Source of the DNA: Phymatolithon calcareum
Taxonomy: Eukaryota > Rhodophyta > Florideophyceae > Hapalidiales
Assembly: GCA_977006965.1 (NCBI GenBank)
Contig: OZ345374.1
Span: forward strand, 2,536,001-2,600,000
Length of the DNA stretch: 64,000 nucleotides
Reading direction: 5' to 3'
This document shows positions 21,596 to 33,930 of this stretch, piece by piece (position 1 is the stretch's first letter; each line of letters opens with the position of its first letter). The notes beneath the pieces were generated by a model. The model worked only from the letters and a program-made list of their open reading frames with translations, was not told the origin of the DNA and searched no databases. A program made the position numbers and the translations under genes.

Positions 21596-23975
21596 TTTTC
21601 CATTCATTTTCATTCATTTCCATTCATTTTCATTCATTTTCATTCATTTTCATTCATTTTCATTCATTTTCATTCATTTTCATTCATTTTCATTCATTTT
21701 CATTCATTTTCATTCATTTTCATTCATTTTCATTCATTTTCATTCATTTTCATTCATTTTCATTCATTTTCATTCATTTTCATTCATTTTCATTCATTTT
21801 CATTCATTTTCATTCATTTTCATTCATTTTCATTCATTTTCATTCATTTTCATTCATTTTCATTCATTTTCATTCATTTTCATTCATTTTCATTCATTTT
21901 CATTCATTTTCATTCATTTTCATTCATTTTCATTCATTTTCATTCATTTTCATTCATTTTCATTCATTTTCATTCATTTTCATTCATTTTCATTCATTTT
22001 CATTCATTTTCATTCATTTTCATTCATTTTCATTCATTTTCATTCATTTTCATTCATTTTCATTCATTTTCATTCATTTTCATTCATTTTCATTCATTTT
22101 CATTCATTTTCATTCATTTTCATTCATTTTCATTCATTTTCATTCATTTTCATTCATTTTCATTCATTTTCATTCATTTTCATTCATTTTCATTCATTTT
22201 CATTCATTTTCATTCATTTTCATTCATTTTCATTCATTTTCATTCATTTTCATTCATTTTCATTCATTTTCATTCATTTTCATTCATTTTCATTCATTTT
22301 CATTCATTTTCATTCATTTTCATTCATTTTCATTCATTTTCATTCATTTTCATTCATTTTCATTCATTTTCATTCATTTTCATTCATTTTCATTCATTTT
22401 CATTCATTTTCATTCATTTTCATTCATTTTCATTCATTTTCATTCATTTTCATTCATTTTCATTCATTTTCATTCATTTTCATTCATTTTCATTCATTTT
22501 CATTCATTTTCATTCATTTTCATTCATTTTCATTCATTTTCATTCATTTTCATTCATTTTCATTCATTTTCATTCATTTTCATTCATTTTCATTCATTTT
22601 CATTCATTTTCATTCATTTTCATTCATTTTCATTCATTTTCATTCATTTTCATTCATTTTCATTCATTTTCATTCATTTTCATTCATTTTCATTCATTTT
22701 CATTCATTTTCATTCATTTTCATTCATTTTCATTCATTTTCATTCATTTTCATTCATTTTCATTCATTTTCATTCATTTTCATTCATTTTCATTCATTTT
22801 CATTCATTTTCATTCATTTTCATTCATTTTCATTCATTTTCATTCATTTTCATTCATTTTCATTCATTTTCATTCATTTTCATTCATTTTCATTCATTTT
22901 CATTCATTTTCATTCATTTTCATTCATTTTCATTCATTTTCATTCATTTTCATTCATTTTCATTCATTTTCATTCATTTTCATTCATTTTCATTCATTTT
23001 CATTCATTTTCATTCATTTTCATTCATTTTCATTCATTTTCATTCATTTTCATTCATTTTCATTCATTTTCATTCATTTTCATTCATTTTCATTCATTTT
23101 CATTCATTTTCATTCATTTTCATTCATTTTCATTCATTTTCATTCATTTTCATTCATTTTCATTCATTTTCATTCATTTTCATTCATTTTCATTCATTTT
23201 CATTCATTTTCATTCATTTTCATTCATTTTCATTCATTTTCATTCATTTTCATTCATTTTCATTCATTTTCATTCATTTTCATTCATTTTCATTCATTTT
23301 CATTCATTTTCATTCATTTTCATTCATTTTCATTCATTTTCATTCATTTTCATTCATTTCATTCATTTTCATTCATTTTCATTCATTTTCATTCATTTTC
23401 ATTCATTTTCATTCATTTTCATTCATTTTCATTCATTTTCATTCATTTTCATTCATTTTCATTCATTTTCATTCATTTTCATTCATTTTCATTCATTTTC
23501 ATTCATTTTCATTCATTTTCATTCATTTTCATTCATTTTCATTCATTTTCATTCATTTTCATTCATTTTCATTCATTTTCATTCATTTTCATTCATTTTC
23601 ATTCATTTTCATTCATTTTCATTCATTTTCATTCATTTTCATTCATTTTCATTCATTTTCATTCATTTTCATTCATTTTCATTCATTTTCATTCATTTTC
23701 ATTCATTTTCATTCATTTTCATTCATTTTCATTCATTTTCATTCATTTTCATTCATTTTCATTCATTTTCATTCATTTTCATTCATTTTCATTCATTTTC
23801 ATTCATTTTCATTCATTTTCATTCATTTTCATTCATTTTCATTCATTTTCATTCATTTTCATTCATTTTCATTCATTTTCATTCATTTTCATTCATTTTC
23901 ATTCATTTTCATTCATTTTCATTCATTTTCATTCATTTTCATTCATTTTCATTCATTTTCATTCAGTTTCATTGA
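21596..23975. repeat. Decanucleotide satellite (CATTCATTTT)n, about 238 units
   Basis: Nearly 2.4 kb of the 10-bp unit are almost perfectly homogeneous. Exceptions are a CATTCATTTC unit at the left edge (about 21,611), one unit shortened by a T near 23,351-23,360, and the last unit with CAG. Ten is not a multiple of three, so all three + frames read the same ten-residue cycle without stops; the long apparent reading frame is an artefact. The homogeneity points to recent expansion or ongoing unequal exchange, or to a collapsed or extended assembly. Confidence 0.97.
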
Positions 23976-24940
23976 CTGACGGAATAGAACTCAAACTCAC
24001 TTTTCTTATATATTTGTTTTTCGAAGAGAATCTGAGTCGGGATTTCTCAGTCCTGTATGATAGAATTGCATTCGTCTCCTCTCCATCTTATCGATAGGAC
24101 CACTATTGAATTGGCATTATTCTCGGGCATTTCCTTGAAGAAGAGTGCCTGTTATTGATAGTAGAAAATATATCATAATGGATACCTACCCTCTAGCTAG
24201 TCTCGATTTTGTACAGTTTTGAGGTCCTGGAACCGTACAGTTTTGGCGTACTCATTTTGTTGTGGAGCTAGTCCAGAGCAGGTTCTGTAGTTGATGAATC
24301 AGGAATATATCAGCTTTCCAAGCGAATCACGAAAGGTTTCTAGCAGTAGGTATCACATGAAGACTCTTACGACAAATACTATAGGAGTGATGGGCTTTGA
24401 ATTGTTTATCCTAGAAAGCGGTTTTGATTTCCGTGATACATCCTTTCTGACTGAAAGCGCACTACTAGGAAACTTGATCTTCCCTCGAGGTTCAGAGTTT
24501 TCCCAACAGATATCAAAGTCTCATTCGCAGTCCGATCAAAAATTTCGTTTGCCACCTCTCCATCGCATTAACATCGCCACAATTGAAAGGTTTTTCTTGC
24601 CTTGAGTTTCCTCTTAAGAACGGCAATTTGTAAAGGGCGTAAAGTACTTATTTCTGAACTACAGTAAACAAATTGTCGCTTGTGTTGGGAGACTGTCAGC
24701 TTGATATGGCTGATATCTTGTCGGGCAGACGTGGAAGTACAAATTTCAATGCACATGTTCTCAATTTCTCATCATGATAGCACCGTAGGTTCCTTGTTTG
24801 GTCTTCTATTCGATTATCGTGCTCCAAGAATACAATCGGCGTCCGGGACAAGTAATTTGTTGGTTGTATCTATGAAATTTAGAATTAAGATTTACGGTTC
24901 GGTATTAACAAAAAAGTAGCGCGGGAACGGAGTCGACAGA
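23976..24940. other. AT-rich stretch, one short unassigned ORF
   Basis: A 104-codon open stretch on + (24,291-24,605) has ordinary composition but no known motif. The rest is AT-rich without visible features. Confidence 0.35.
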
Positions 24941-25125
24941 TCACTTGAGAGTGGAAGCGAGGGTCTTGATCCGGTTGATGTACGTCATCATTTTCTTACC
25001 TTCAGCCTTGGTCGCGATGTAGAAGTTGCGACGCTCGACGATCTTGTTCAGCAGAGTGACACGTTGGAAGAGATCAGTGATAGCTTCGAACATTTCCTTC
25101 ACGGATTTTACTTCGCGAACATGGC
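24941..25125 (-). pseudogene. Ty1/copia-type Gag fragment
   Basis: About 60 codons on - read VKEMFEAITDLFQRVTLLNK and then RRNFYIATKAEGKKMMTYIN, ending TLASTLK before a TGA at 24,941. This is the pattern of copia-type Gag (W/F-x-x-L...NK...L...LRxxFY...G.....YINR.....L), the capsid precursor of LTR retrotransposons. It is a lone piece. A stop-bearing frame change occurs just upstream near 25,130, and no pol domain is near. It was too short to be picked up as a long ORF. GC content is higher than the surrounding AT-rich DNA, as expected for an insertion relic. Confidence 0.6.
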
Positions 25126-25744
25126 AAGGGGGGACTTGCCGTGAATGAGAACAATAGACGCCTGTGCCTTGTGGTTGTTGCGCATCTACTTTTTGAAGTC
25201 GGGATGGCCATGTGCCGGAGGATCGTCTTCAACTGCCACTGTGATTGGCCGAGCTGTCATCTCTAAATGATTGAGAAGCAGAATGGCGGGAAACTGCATC
25301 GTTATCGTAAAGTTATAGTGGTTCTAGAAGTATAGTTAGTCTAAAGGTATAGTGGTACTGAGGGTATAGTGGTATATTACATAAGGAAGAGTCAAATGAG
25401 GGAATAGGGGGAAGATAGGATTTTGGAAATACGTACTACTATAGTCGTTGAAAGTAGCGAATGGCATATTCCAGCCGTATTTATGTGATAACCGAATTTT
25501 ATCTCGATTTCAATAAATTTATAGAACATTGATTGGAAATATTTGAAACAAAGAATCTTTTTGTTGAATTTTGAAAATTGTTTCTTGAATCAAATCTCTG
25601 TGGCTGATTGTATTAATCATACGAGGTTAAGCGGGGTTCTAGTTTTCGCCAATAGGATTTCGGTAACGCGATGCCTACCATCTGAAAATAATTACAGCTC
25701 TCAAAATTTATCATTCGTACACTGCGTAATTCTCCGTGGAATCT
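25126..25744. other. Unassigned, with short TATAGTGG-type repeats
   Basis: At 25,315-25,375 the word GTATAGTGGT recurs in a short imperfect tandem. A GGGAATAGGGGG word lies at 25,399. A 67-codon open stretch at 25,543 matches nothing I know. Confidence 0.4.
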
Positions 25745-26420
25745 GACAAGCGTACCGATAAGAACGACACGATCCCCAGCCTTCTCGCCCCCTCAGCTTT
25801 ATCATGGTTCTGAGTATTGAGCCACCAGAACTCTCTGCAACGATCTCCAGGAGATGGACACGCTGCCAGTCGACAAGGGTGCTTGTCTCGGCGTCAGTAT
25901 TCTATTGCGTTTTGTTCTTCAGTGAGGACACATCGGCGGCTGGGGGCACATGAGCTCACGCCCAACATCAGCGTAGGTTTCATCGAATTCACCACACACA
26001 AATGTACCAATCAAGATCTCCTCCTGATCATCCGGCGCTTACGTGACAGTGCCCTATTTGGCGGAAAGACCGACGATGTGATTGGAACAGAGGGTGCGCA
26101 GTTTACAGACATATGCCATGTTTGTATACCGAGAGCCAGTATCGGCGACAACGGAGTTTTCATTCTTGGATTTTTCCTGCAGTACTCTGCGGGGTAAACT
26201 TGAAAGAACGCCAATGTGATTGGAAAGGAAGTTGCGCAGTTTACTGAGGGATGGCATGTTGTACACAGATAAACAGTACTTGCGACCGCAAAGCTCATAT
26301 TCTTGCACCGCGCCGTCACCATCTGTACGAAATAAATTGATGTCCTCGTTTAACGCATGGCGCTGTGCACATGCGCTCCTTGTGCATGTGCAGCTGGAAG
26401 ACAGGGACCGGGACAGAAAG
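25745..26420 (-). pseudogene. MCM6: Replicative helicase subunit MCM6, N-terminal fragment
   Basis: Reading leftward, a segment with SVYNMPSLSKLRNFLSNH leads to a GTVT box and then EILIGTFVCGEFDETYADV and PPMCPH. These match the MCM6 zinc-ribbon region (family: GTVTRTSEVRPEL...GTFxCxxC...PxxC). Near 25,760 the frame continues KAGDRVVLIGTLV, the conserved MCM OB-fold strand. MCM6 is one of six subunits of the nuclear replicative helicase. One zinc cysteine is changed (CGEF for CGEC). Stops interrupt the GTVT region, and about 60 bp (26,060-26,121 and 26,199-26,259) are duplicated inside the relic. The AAA+ motor is absent. The order of motifs makes the call fairly firm. Confidence 0.66.
26060..26259. 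repeat. Internal 60-bp direct duplication inside the MCM6 relic
   Basis: 26,060-26,121 and 26,199-26,259 share the GATGTGATTGGAA/AATGTGATTGGAA core followed by TGCGCAGTTTAC. On - they give KLRTLCSNH and KLRNFLSNH. The normal family has this helix once. Confidence 0.75.
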
Positions 26421-27300
26421 TCCCACTTTGGGGATTGTTGGGATTTTTTTGTCGACATTTGTTCATGTTCGGAGTCTTCAGTGAGCCTCTTCAAGAATTA
26501 GGTGAAGATTCATGTGCCGGCTTCGTAATTATCAGCTTGAGTTGGGAAAACTGCCGGCAATCGAGACGGGATGAATAGAGTCATTGGTTTGTCCGATTCG
26601 ACGAGAGCTGCTTCATAAATGCTAGTACGAGTTTCTGCTGCATAAAGTGCTGGTGCGTATTTGTTATGATATGTACGCTTTCATTCTCGGATGTACAGTC
26701 GACTTTGTGAAACAGAACGTAGCAGAAGCAGAGCGGGAGCTGTGTTGAAGATCGCGCCCTTTTCATATGCTTGAGCGAGGAACCCACGAAGAAAGCCGAA
26801 ATATACTTTCTGGGTTTCCTTCCGCGTTTCAAAAGCGCAGGGAGAAACAAAGTAAACTATTGGGAGAAACAATCCTCATCTCTCGGTGGGTTCCTTTTCT
26901 ATGCTGTAGGTCGTGTGACCGTCGCTTCTATTGCAGGAGGGACTGGCCTATCCGATCTTCGTCACCCACACCATATCCACATTCAATTCAGACCGGTTCG
27001 TACGGCCATTAATACAGCGGAACCACGTAAAGACTCCTATGAGAAAAGAATGCATGTGAGTAAAAGTGATATTCATTTTTGTGCCCCCATTGCAACGTGG
27101 CAGGAACCCTGTTTCCCAAGATCGCGCTTCCATTTCACTAAAGAACACGCATTCTGTCGGGAGCCGCTCTCACCACCGCGCGGCTTGGTTTTCCTGATCG
27201 CGACCGATTGCCGATGTTCTGCGGGCGTGCACAAACTCACCGTCACCTCTTCGTGATGAGAGCCATTCTCGGCCACTGGCGTTCACGTGCTCTGGACTGC
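26421..27300. other. Unassigned stretch
   Basis: Several overlapping open stretches occur on both strands, the longest 161 codons on + at 26,771-27,256. None shows a motif I recognise and none is favoured by neighbours. They may be decayed coding DNA. Confidence 0.3.
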
Positions 27301-29150
27301 GCGTGCGGCTTATTAGTATGATGGCTAATTTCAATTTTCTGGGAAGACTGCGCGCAATTGCTGCCGGAGGATTTGATGATAATTTCTTTCAGCCGCTGCT
27401 AACTCCGCTTGACGACTCAAAACCAGGAAAGGCGATGATCGATCATTTGCCGGAGCGCTTGTCTCTCGCTCCACGCTTGCGCGCGTTCTGTTTAGCACAG
27501 CGAAAATTTTGTATCTTCAAGCCCGACCGAGATCATTTCTAGACCTATTCAGAACTACTCTCTGTTTTCGCATCACCAAGCTTCACATCAGCGTCGCGGA
27601 AAAGGAAATCTTGTCTGGTCTCAACATACACGAATTCCAGATGCAGGCCTCTCTCCGCATGAATCTTTAGAGCCTGAAGCGCGAACTTGTTGGCGCAGGT
27701 GCGTAAACTGTGGTAGAGCTGCGGCTTGTATGAGCAGCTCCGAATGCTCCCGGAACGGGAATCAATCGCGCGTTAATTATACTTCCTTCGGACGAGGCTT
27801 TTCTCACTTTCGCGAGCGGAGCAGGGCTTTCAATGCATCGAGATTGTACATGCGTCCGAAGCGTTTATCGAGTATATTTGCGATCAAGCTGGACCTGACA
27901 TTCCACATCTGCACATTTCAAATGGCGATTCTGACGAGCCTCCTCTACCACCAGAGTTACGCACCAATGTCGAGTTGCGTGGTGCTTCCATTTCGTATGA
28001 GGTGAAAGCAAGACTCTTTGCCCTCATACGGGTAGACGAGTAAATTAAGGGCGAATGCGACGCAGAGTACAGCAAAGTTTAGTACTTGAAATAGTTGCGC
28101 GAGCCAAGATTGGTCCTGAGAATGCGGACGATGCCGGTGGCGGCATTGTAAAGAAAATTCCGCTTCACCGGGAGTTTTTTAAAACGTTGGTGTCAATCTG
28201 CGCCCGAGCTATGGGCCTGGCGATGACGGGCGTCCAGAGAGTTCAATTGTTGTTTACAGCGAAAAGGTTTCTGTACATACCAAGATTCCTTATAAGCCGG
28301 GTGACCCCCTGAACCTTCGCACCGATCTCCCCGATGCACAGCTTGTTGTTGAGCGAATCGTTGATTCCCAGGCTTTTACAGCTGATGCAGTGATCGTGCT
28401 GTATCAGATCAAGTTTCCGAAAGTATGGAAACATGTTCACAAGTCTCGCTGTGATTGTACAGTCAATTCCTGTGAATTCACGTACATTCCCGACCTCATC
28501 TGCTGGATCGATGATCTCGCGGCAGCAATTGATCAACAGAGTTGTAAACCAGAAGATGTTCGCTACTTTGTTCCCAACGCATTTTCATATTTATCAATGC
28601 TGTTGAAGGTTTCTCCGTTTGGCTGGCGGCAAGTAGGGGAAAAACGTGGGTAGATGTGTACAAGGGTCTCTGCGATGACTGTGGAATGCCTGTGTTGAAA
28701 GGGGAGACCTCAACGTCACGACGCTGAAGGCGAACAACACGATGTGCTTAATGCGAGCGGACATGAACATCTGATGTTTGCGCACCGCATTCGACTGCTT
28801 ATTGAAGGGGCGAACGCCGAAAATGCAGAGTCAAAAGCACAGAAGTCTGGTATTGGAGTCCGTTCGAAAAACAGACGGTCGCAGCCTCGCTTCACTGGGC
28901 GAGACCATGAGCAGGTGCTCATCAGAATTATTGAAGTTGGGGGCGAATGTGCAATACAAGGGCATGTCACTACACACGATAAGCTATATCCGAACGGGAT
29001 CAATCGGAACCGTGTAATGATTCGACAAAGCGGACTTTCTTTCGATCTTAGCCATCATCACTTGCAACATCTCTTCAACTGCTCATCACTCAAAAACCAC
29101 ACATTGACAGCGGAGGAGAAGCATCGAATTGGTATGAGACGAAAATGAGT
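27301..29150 (+). pseudogene. Decayed coding-like region, family not recognised
   Basis: Protein-like text passes through several + frames. DEPPLPPELRTNVELRG with SYEVKARLFAL lies near 27,950-28,010, VSVHTKIPYKPGDPLNLR near 28,270, CDDCGMPVL near 28,675, and 28,744-29,148 is open for 134 codons. The first two blocks faintly recall arrestin-type beta-sandwich strands, but this is too weak for a call. On - a 63-codon open stretch lies near 27,560-27,750. I infer one or two dead genes here; the family is unknown. Confidence 0.25.
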
Positions 29151-29831
29151 TGGCATGAGTTGTGGGAAATGTTTAAGACTAAAAAGGTGTTTCTTCTCAG
29201 CGCCGGACTCCGCCGCTGGCGGTGCAGCTGGAGAGGATGATTGTCTGTATTTTGTGTGTCTTCGAGTTTCGTTTTGTTGTGAAGGTTACGTTCCATCAGA
29301 TTTTTTTTACCTGTTAGTGCTCTTTCTGTGCGGTACTAAAAACTTGGTTTCCTGATCAGGAAGCTCGCCTCCTGCACTGTGGAAATCAAAGCCACTGGGC
29401 GCTAAGATCGCTATCTTTCTCCGTCCGAGGCGACAGCAGCAGAATATCTATCAAAGAGAAAAGGTTTGCTTAAGAAAGCCTAAGCCTTCTAAAGTCGTCA
29501 CACCAATCACGGCCACCATTAAAGTTGCCGCTATCGCCAATTTGTTCTCTCTCAGCGGCTAGATTCCTGACTCGCCGGACACGAGCGTAAAGTTGATATA
29601 CTCTCTCCGAAACGTTGAAAACTTTCATCGCCAGTGTTGACAAGCAATTTATCTCCAGTGCTGAGGTGTGTCTGCAATTTGCTCCTTCACATGCTCACTT
29701 TGTTGTTGCACTACGGTAGTGGACGCCGAGAATCGCGTTAGAAACTGCGATTCCTTATTGGTTTTCGAAACGAGCAAGGAAGTATCTGAAATTGCATGTT
29801 GGACGAAACCTCGGCACTGTCGCTCCAGCAT
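29151..29831. other. Unassigned stretch before the palindromes
   Basis: No gene, RNA or repeat can be supported. Short open stretches are chance length. Confidence 0.4.
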
Positions 29832-29912
29832 CGGTTTGCAATGCAAACCGAAGCTGGTGCATGCGCCGGAAAAGTCATGCAAACTTTGCATGACTTTCCT
29901 GGCGCATGCACC
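29832..29912. repeat. Two adjacent palindromes, potential cruciform
   Basis: 29,832-29,850 is CGGTTTGCAATGCAAACCG, with nine-base arms around one base. 29,856-29,912 pairs GGTGCATGCGCC...GTCATGCAAA with its near-exact reverse complement (arms of about 28 bases, two single-base indels, almost no loop). The left palindrome shares the TGCAAA word with the right one. Confidence 0.9.
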
Positions 29913-31320
29913 AACCCGCTGTATGCCTCAACAACTTTTGTATGCATGAATTCATTACATGAAAATCATTTGGAGGCTTCGATTTTCTCATTTCACAAGG
30001 CATTAGAACTGTAGCGAGTTAGTGACACATAGAATCAAATGTCTTTCAATGAAGCTAGAGTCAATCATATTACAAGATTCCATACATTTCGTTTTGGGCA
30101 AAAACTCGACGTACAAGTAGAATTGCTCTGCACACCGTCGACAAGAATTCTGGATGACTCCATGACTGCAACTCGCATCGGCCACACTCACCAAGAGCCC
30201 GACACCACATATCTCGCTGGATGGAATGGAGAATTGTCCCCTGTTCTTCTATGGGGCCGTCCCGGAGGTTCACCGAGATTTCTCCTGGTCCAGCAATTTT
30301 CAAGACCGGCGCTCGACAATAAAACACGAAACCGAGAGGGGCAAGAAGAGAGTGGCCAATTTTCGCCGTTGTTGCGGCAGCGGCTCTCCGGGACGACAAA
30401 GTGATCGAGAAGAGCAAGATAGAACAATTTATGGATCATCACAAGCTCGCGCAGGGTGGGAAAACTTCTGGCCTATCGAGTGGGGACCGGAGCTATTCTC
30501 GAATGTGAGTGCCGAAGCGATGTCGTTTCCGACGTACATCCTGGATGTTGGGCTTGATTCAATGGACTCAGAAAGGGATGCCGTGCCTAGCTACTCGCTT
30601 GACCGTGAGCGATCGGGTTTTGCCTGTAGAGCCAGTGATTTCTCTTGAGCGGCAGAATAAGCGAGACACTAGTCCGGCTCAATGCTACGTGCCGAAGACT
30701 CCAATTGGTGGTGGGGAACGAGCGGATTTTGTAGCCTCTGCTATTGGTTTGTTCTGGTGGCTGAATCCAAGCATCGTCTTCATAAATGACAGAATTGGCG
30801 CGCGGTCACCAAATCATGGGCTGCAACTGTGCTGGATTCGTGGTTAGCGATGCCCGAAAGAGGCAGCAAATTCGAATTGCCGCAATAATAAGTTCTGTGC
30901 ATGCACTCTATGGAGATGATGGCACGAAGGAAGTTGATTCTTTGATACGGGCCGACGACGTGCCGTTTACTTCCTTACGGCGCCTCAGGAATTTGATGTG
31001 GAGAATGAAAGTCGCATGCGGTATCGTTAGGCTAACTGTTCCAGAAATGGCGATATTACGAGCCGGAAGAAGGCAAGGGAAGCGTGCAGTATCTTTCAAG
31101 TGGCTTGGATCGCTAACAAAGGGTGTTTGGATAGTGCATTTGCGCGTCGCAATTTTTTAGATCACGCAGGTTGTATTGACGCGAGCCGAAAGTGCATACT
31201 TGACTGCGAAGAAAAATGCGCCATTTCGCTTAGTGCAGAAGCTCTCATGATGTGTGGAGGAGCAGGTGTGGGCGATCTGCGAGTAGAAGATGCCCGAAGA
31301 GTTGTCCCATGGAATAACTG
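29913..31320. other. Unassigned, possibly decayed coding DNA on +
   Basis: Open stretches on + (30,226-30,648; 30,509-30,847; 30,786-31,160; 31,100-31,321) overlap in different frames. Their composition looks coding, for example QQIRIAAIISSVHALYGDDG near 30,870. No family is recognised. Confidence 0.3.
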
Positions 31321-32204
31321 AGCTATGTTAGAATGAAACAGGGTCTTGTTTCTATTTGTAGTCGCTTTAAAAACATAGCTGCATGGCTACGGAAAGTAGA
31401 AAAATCTCCTTTTTGAGGCGAGTTACATCTCTCAGTTGACGTTCTATCATGATTATAAATCCCATCTGTTCAAATCAATGAGGTTCTCAAGCACATCTCA
31501 AACATCTTCAACGAATTCAGTCTTGGGTTTTTTTCGTCCCGCGATTTGATCTGATTCTTCTTGCCGGCTAACAAAAACGGACATGGCAGTAGAGTGCTCG
31601 GTCCACTTTCTTTACGTCATTTCTATCACTGCATTTTCCAACTCCATAAGCTTGCGTCTTTTCTACTCCGTCACTTCAATTAGAGCTTCGTGTTCGAATG
31701 GCACTGTCAAACTGTATCAGCTTTAAAAAGGCCGTCGCCGGGCATGCATCAAAAATCAACATAGACTGTATTGCTCCAGAGATTTTAAAGCGACGTCGGG
31801 TGGAAACACAGCGCCGGCAGGCAATTTCAAAATAATTGAGGGAATTCTGTATTGAAAAGACGGTCCCATCGAAGAGAGGTTAAACGTAATGGCGAACATT
31901 GCTGAGGGAAGAAGGCAAAGGAGCGTGAGATTTTTACGGTAAGGGCTGTATTTGTGCAATTCCAAATTTCTCTGTTTATGATAGGTGCAGGAACCACTTC
32001 GAAAATCTGTCGACGGTACATTTGTTCGCAAACAGAGCCTTGACTTCGCCGACGGATTTTCTTCTGTTGTTGCCGAAGCTGATCTCAACCGTCTGCACAT
32101 CCGGATTTCCAATGAACGTCAGCGCCCTTGCGACGCATCTCCTCTCCCATTAATCGTCGTCATTAGGAACGAAAGGCCATGGCAAGAGCATCTCTCCAGT
32201 TTTC
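31321..32204. other. Unassigned stretch downstream of the PWP2 relic
   Basis: This may contain further decayed propeller blades of PWP2 on the - strand to about 31,830, but no blade signature is clear enough to include. Confidence 0.35.
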
Positions 32205-32530
32205 TAGATTTCACATGACACATCGCGGTCGTAAATGTCCCAGAGCTGAACTGTCCGATCTCATGACGTTGATGCTAGCATTCCGCGGCGCGGCAGAATA
32301 GCAAGACTTCTGCCAGGGCCCTTGTGTCCAGCGAACAATTCCAAAACGTTTCCGGCTCGGAACGACAAAGCAATCACCTCGAAGATATCAACACATCCCG
32401 CGGCGATCAAATCTCCAGACGCATTAAACGCCACGCATCGAAATTTTTTCTGTGGGTCAGGGCCGACGTGAACACTGAAATTGCGGTACTGAAGACGATG
32501 CCGAAAAGGCGGACAATGTATGAACTCACT
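32205..32530 (-). pseudogene. PWP2: PWP2/UTP1-like WD40 protein fragment
   Basis: The - strand reads YRNFSVHVGPDPQKKFRCVA, then FNASGDLIAAGCVDIFEV, then LELFAGHKGPGRSLAILPRR and ASTS-stop-DRTVQLWDIYDR. PWP2 proteins have YRNFRTF...P.P.QF..LAVD.SGEIVCAG..D.F.I and LSGHEGPVS...GSWDRTVRIWxIF at this place. PWP2 (Utp1) is a core of the UTP-B complex of the nucleolar small-subunit processome, needed for 18S rRNA maturation. Only two blades of the usual two propellers remain. A stop replaces the tryptophan of the GSWDxT motif and a frameshift lies just upstream near 32,530. The YRNF-GHxGP pairing is specific, so the assignment is reasonable. Confidence 0.62.
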
Positions 32531-32914
32531 GCGTCGAAGATTTCTTTCTCGTCTGTCGAAGCTAATCTGTTGCGTCACAGAGAAAAGTTTGAACGTACGT
32601 ATCGTCTTGCCAATTTTCGGAGATCTTGAGCAACGCTTTCTGAAACTCTCAGTTGCATGTCGGGCTTTCGTTTCGCCAACCGTTTGGAAAATCTCTCTGC
32701 TCTCCTCGTCTTATAGGTACCTGGTGTTTTTACCCAAAGGGGGCAGTTCCTAGGTTGCAGTGATGCACGGCACGTGTTATCAAGCATGGAGTTTTTGTTC
32801 ATGTTTTTCCAAGGTTTTGACAAAGAAACCCAAAATGGCATACATCTTTGCGTTAAAATCAATGTTTGAGTTGCCGGTGATTCCTACTTCCTGCAACTTG
32901 CGAACCACTATAAC

Positions 32915-33930
32915 GTTGTGCACGAATGTGGCGAGATATCACATGTCGCCCACTGTGCGGGCAAATACGTGAAGCATGTTGTAGGGGTGGCACTTGCTGG
33001 GCTTTTGTGCAACTACAGACTATTTGTTCTCCGCCTGCAAGGGGCGTTTCGAGATGGAAACTTCTCACTGCAACGCACGGTGTATCACGTGCAACCGAGT
33101 CTGCGCTCTATGGCATTGCTTAGGTCGGTTGAGGAATGCACGAATGATTTACGAGGCGGAGCTGCACTAGATGCTGTGTACAAATTGTTGACGAGTTTTG
33201 GGGGCGCAGAGGAAATACGCAACGTGCTTGTGTTGTAATTTATCGTTTGGTGGCCCTGTGTTGTCCTTGGTTGACAATTGGGTGTGTAACTGGGTAATTG
33301 AGGATCCGCATGACGAATATTTGTACGGGAAGTTCCAAAGTGCGCGAAGGGACACAGCGAACGCGATCCATCGAGCATCAGCTTCTGGCAGCTGAGATAT
33401 ACCACTAATGCTGATAATCGGCCGGAAATTTTAGCCCCGTTGTGGAAAATAACCTCAGGGATTGAAAGTAGCTCAACCTCTTGCGTGAATGCGGCGTAGA
33501 AACAGCAGCATATATCGCGAAAATAATGACAGAAGAGCGTTTCCATCATGCTGGCAGCCGTATACATCCGCTTCTTGAACCTAACAGTAATGACATTTCA
33601 CATTTGCGTTTGTCAGGGAAGGAACTTTTAGGTCCAGATGGAGCAAGACGGATAATGGCAATGGTGAATTATTATTTTGCGGCCTTTTCGTAGGCTCTGA
33701 TGGCTTATTTACTCCAGTTAAAATTGTTAGCCGATTGCACAGTTTGCGACAGTATTTCCTTCTGCAGCAGGGAGATTTTCTTGTACTTCTTTTGATGCGG
33801 CGCATGATGAGCTTATCAAAGAACAAACTAAGGTTTCAAAACCACGATTCGCATCATTGCTCGAATTTAGCGTGCGCCCCGGCGTATACGTTGGCGATCC
33901 ATACATTGACGACCTTACCTGTCGGTTACT
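32915..33930 (+). pseudogene. Gamma-tubulin complex component (GCP2/Spc97-like), middle fragment
   Basis: Four collinear blocks on + in different frames match the Spc97/Spc98 family. First is VKHVVGVALAGLLCNYRLFV with LQPSLRSMALL-like text and GGAALDAVYKLLTSFGG (32,930-33,235). Next is LSLVDNWVCNWVIEDPHDEY (33,265-33,330; family: ERWIxxGxIxDPYxEF). Then comes MRECGVETAAYI (33,481; family: LNVxRECG). Last is LHSLRQYFLLQQGDFLV (33,733; family: LRSxKxYFLLxQGDFxV). GCPs form the ring that nucleates microtubules at spindle poles. At least three frameshifts and a stop near 33,236 separate the blocks. The spacing between blocks is natural. Ends are missing. QGDF and RECG fit GCP2 best. Confidence 0.78.

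Noticed and set aside
21435-23975. 846-codon open frame on +
   Set aside because: It is the (CATTCATTTT)n satellite read through; a ten-base period without stops gives the same cycle in every frame. Not a gene.
27880-28400. Arrestin-domain protein
   Set aside because: Two short beta-strand-like blocks only; spacing and key residues do not allow a call.
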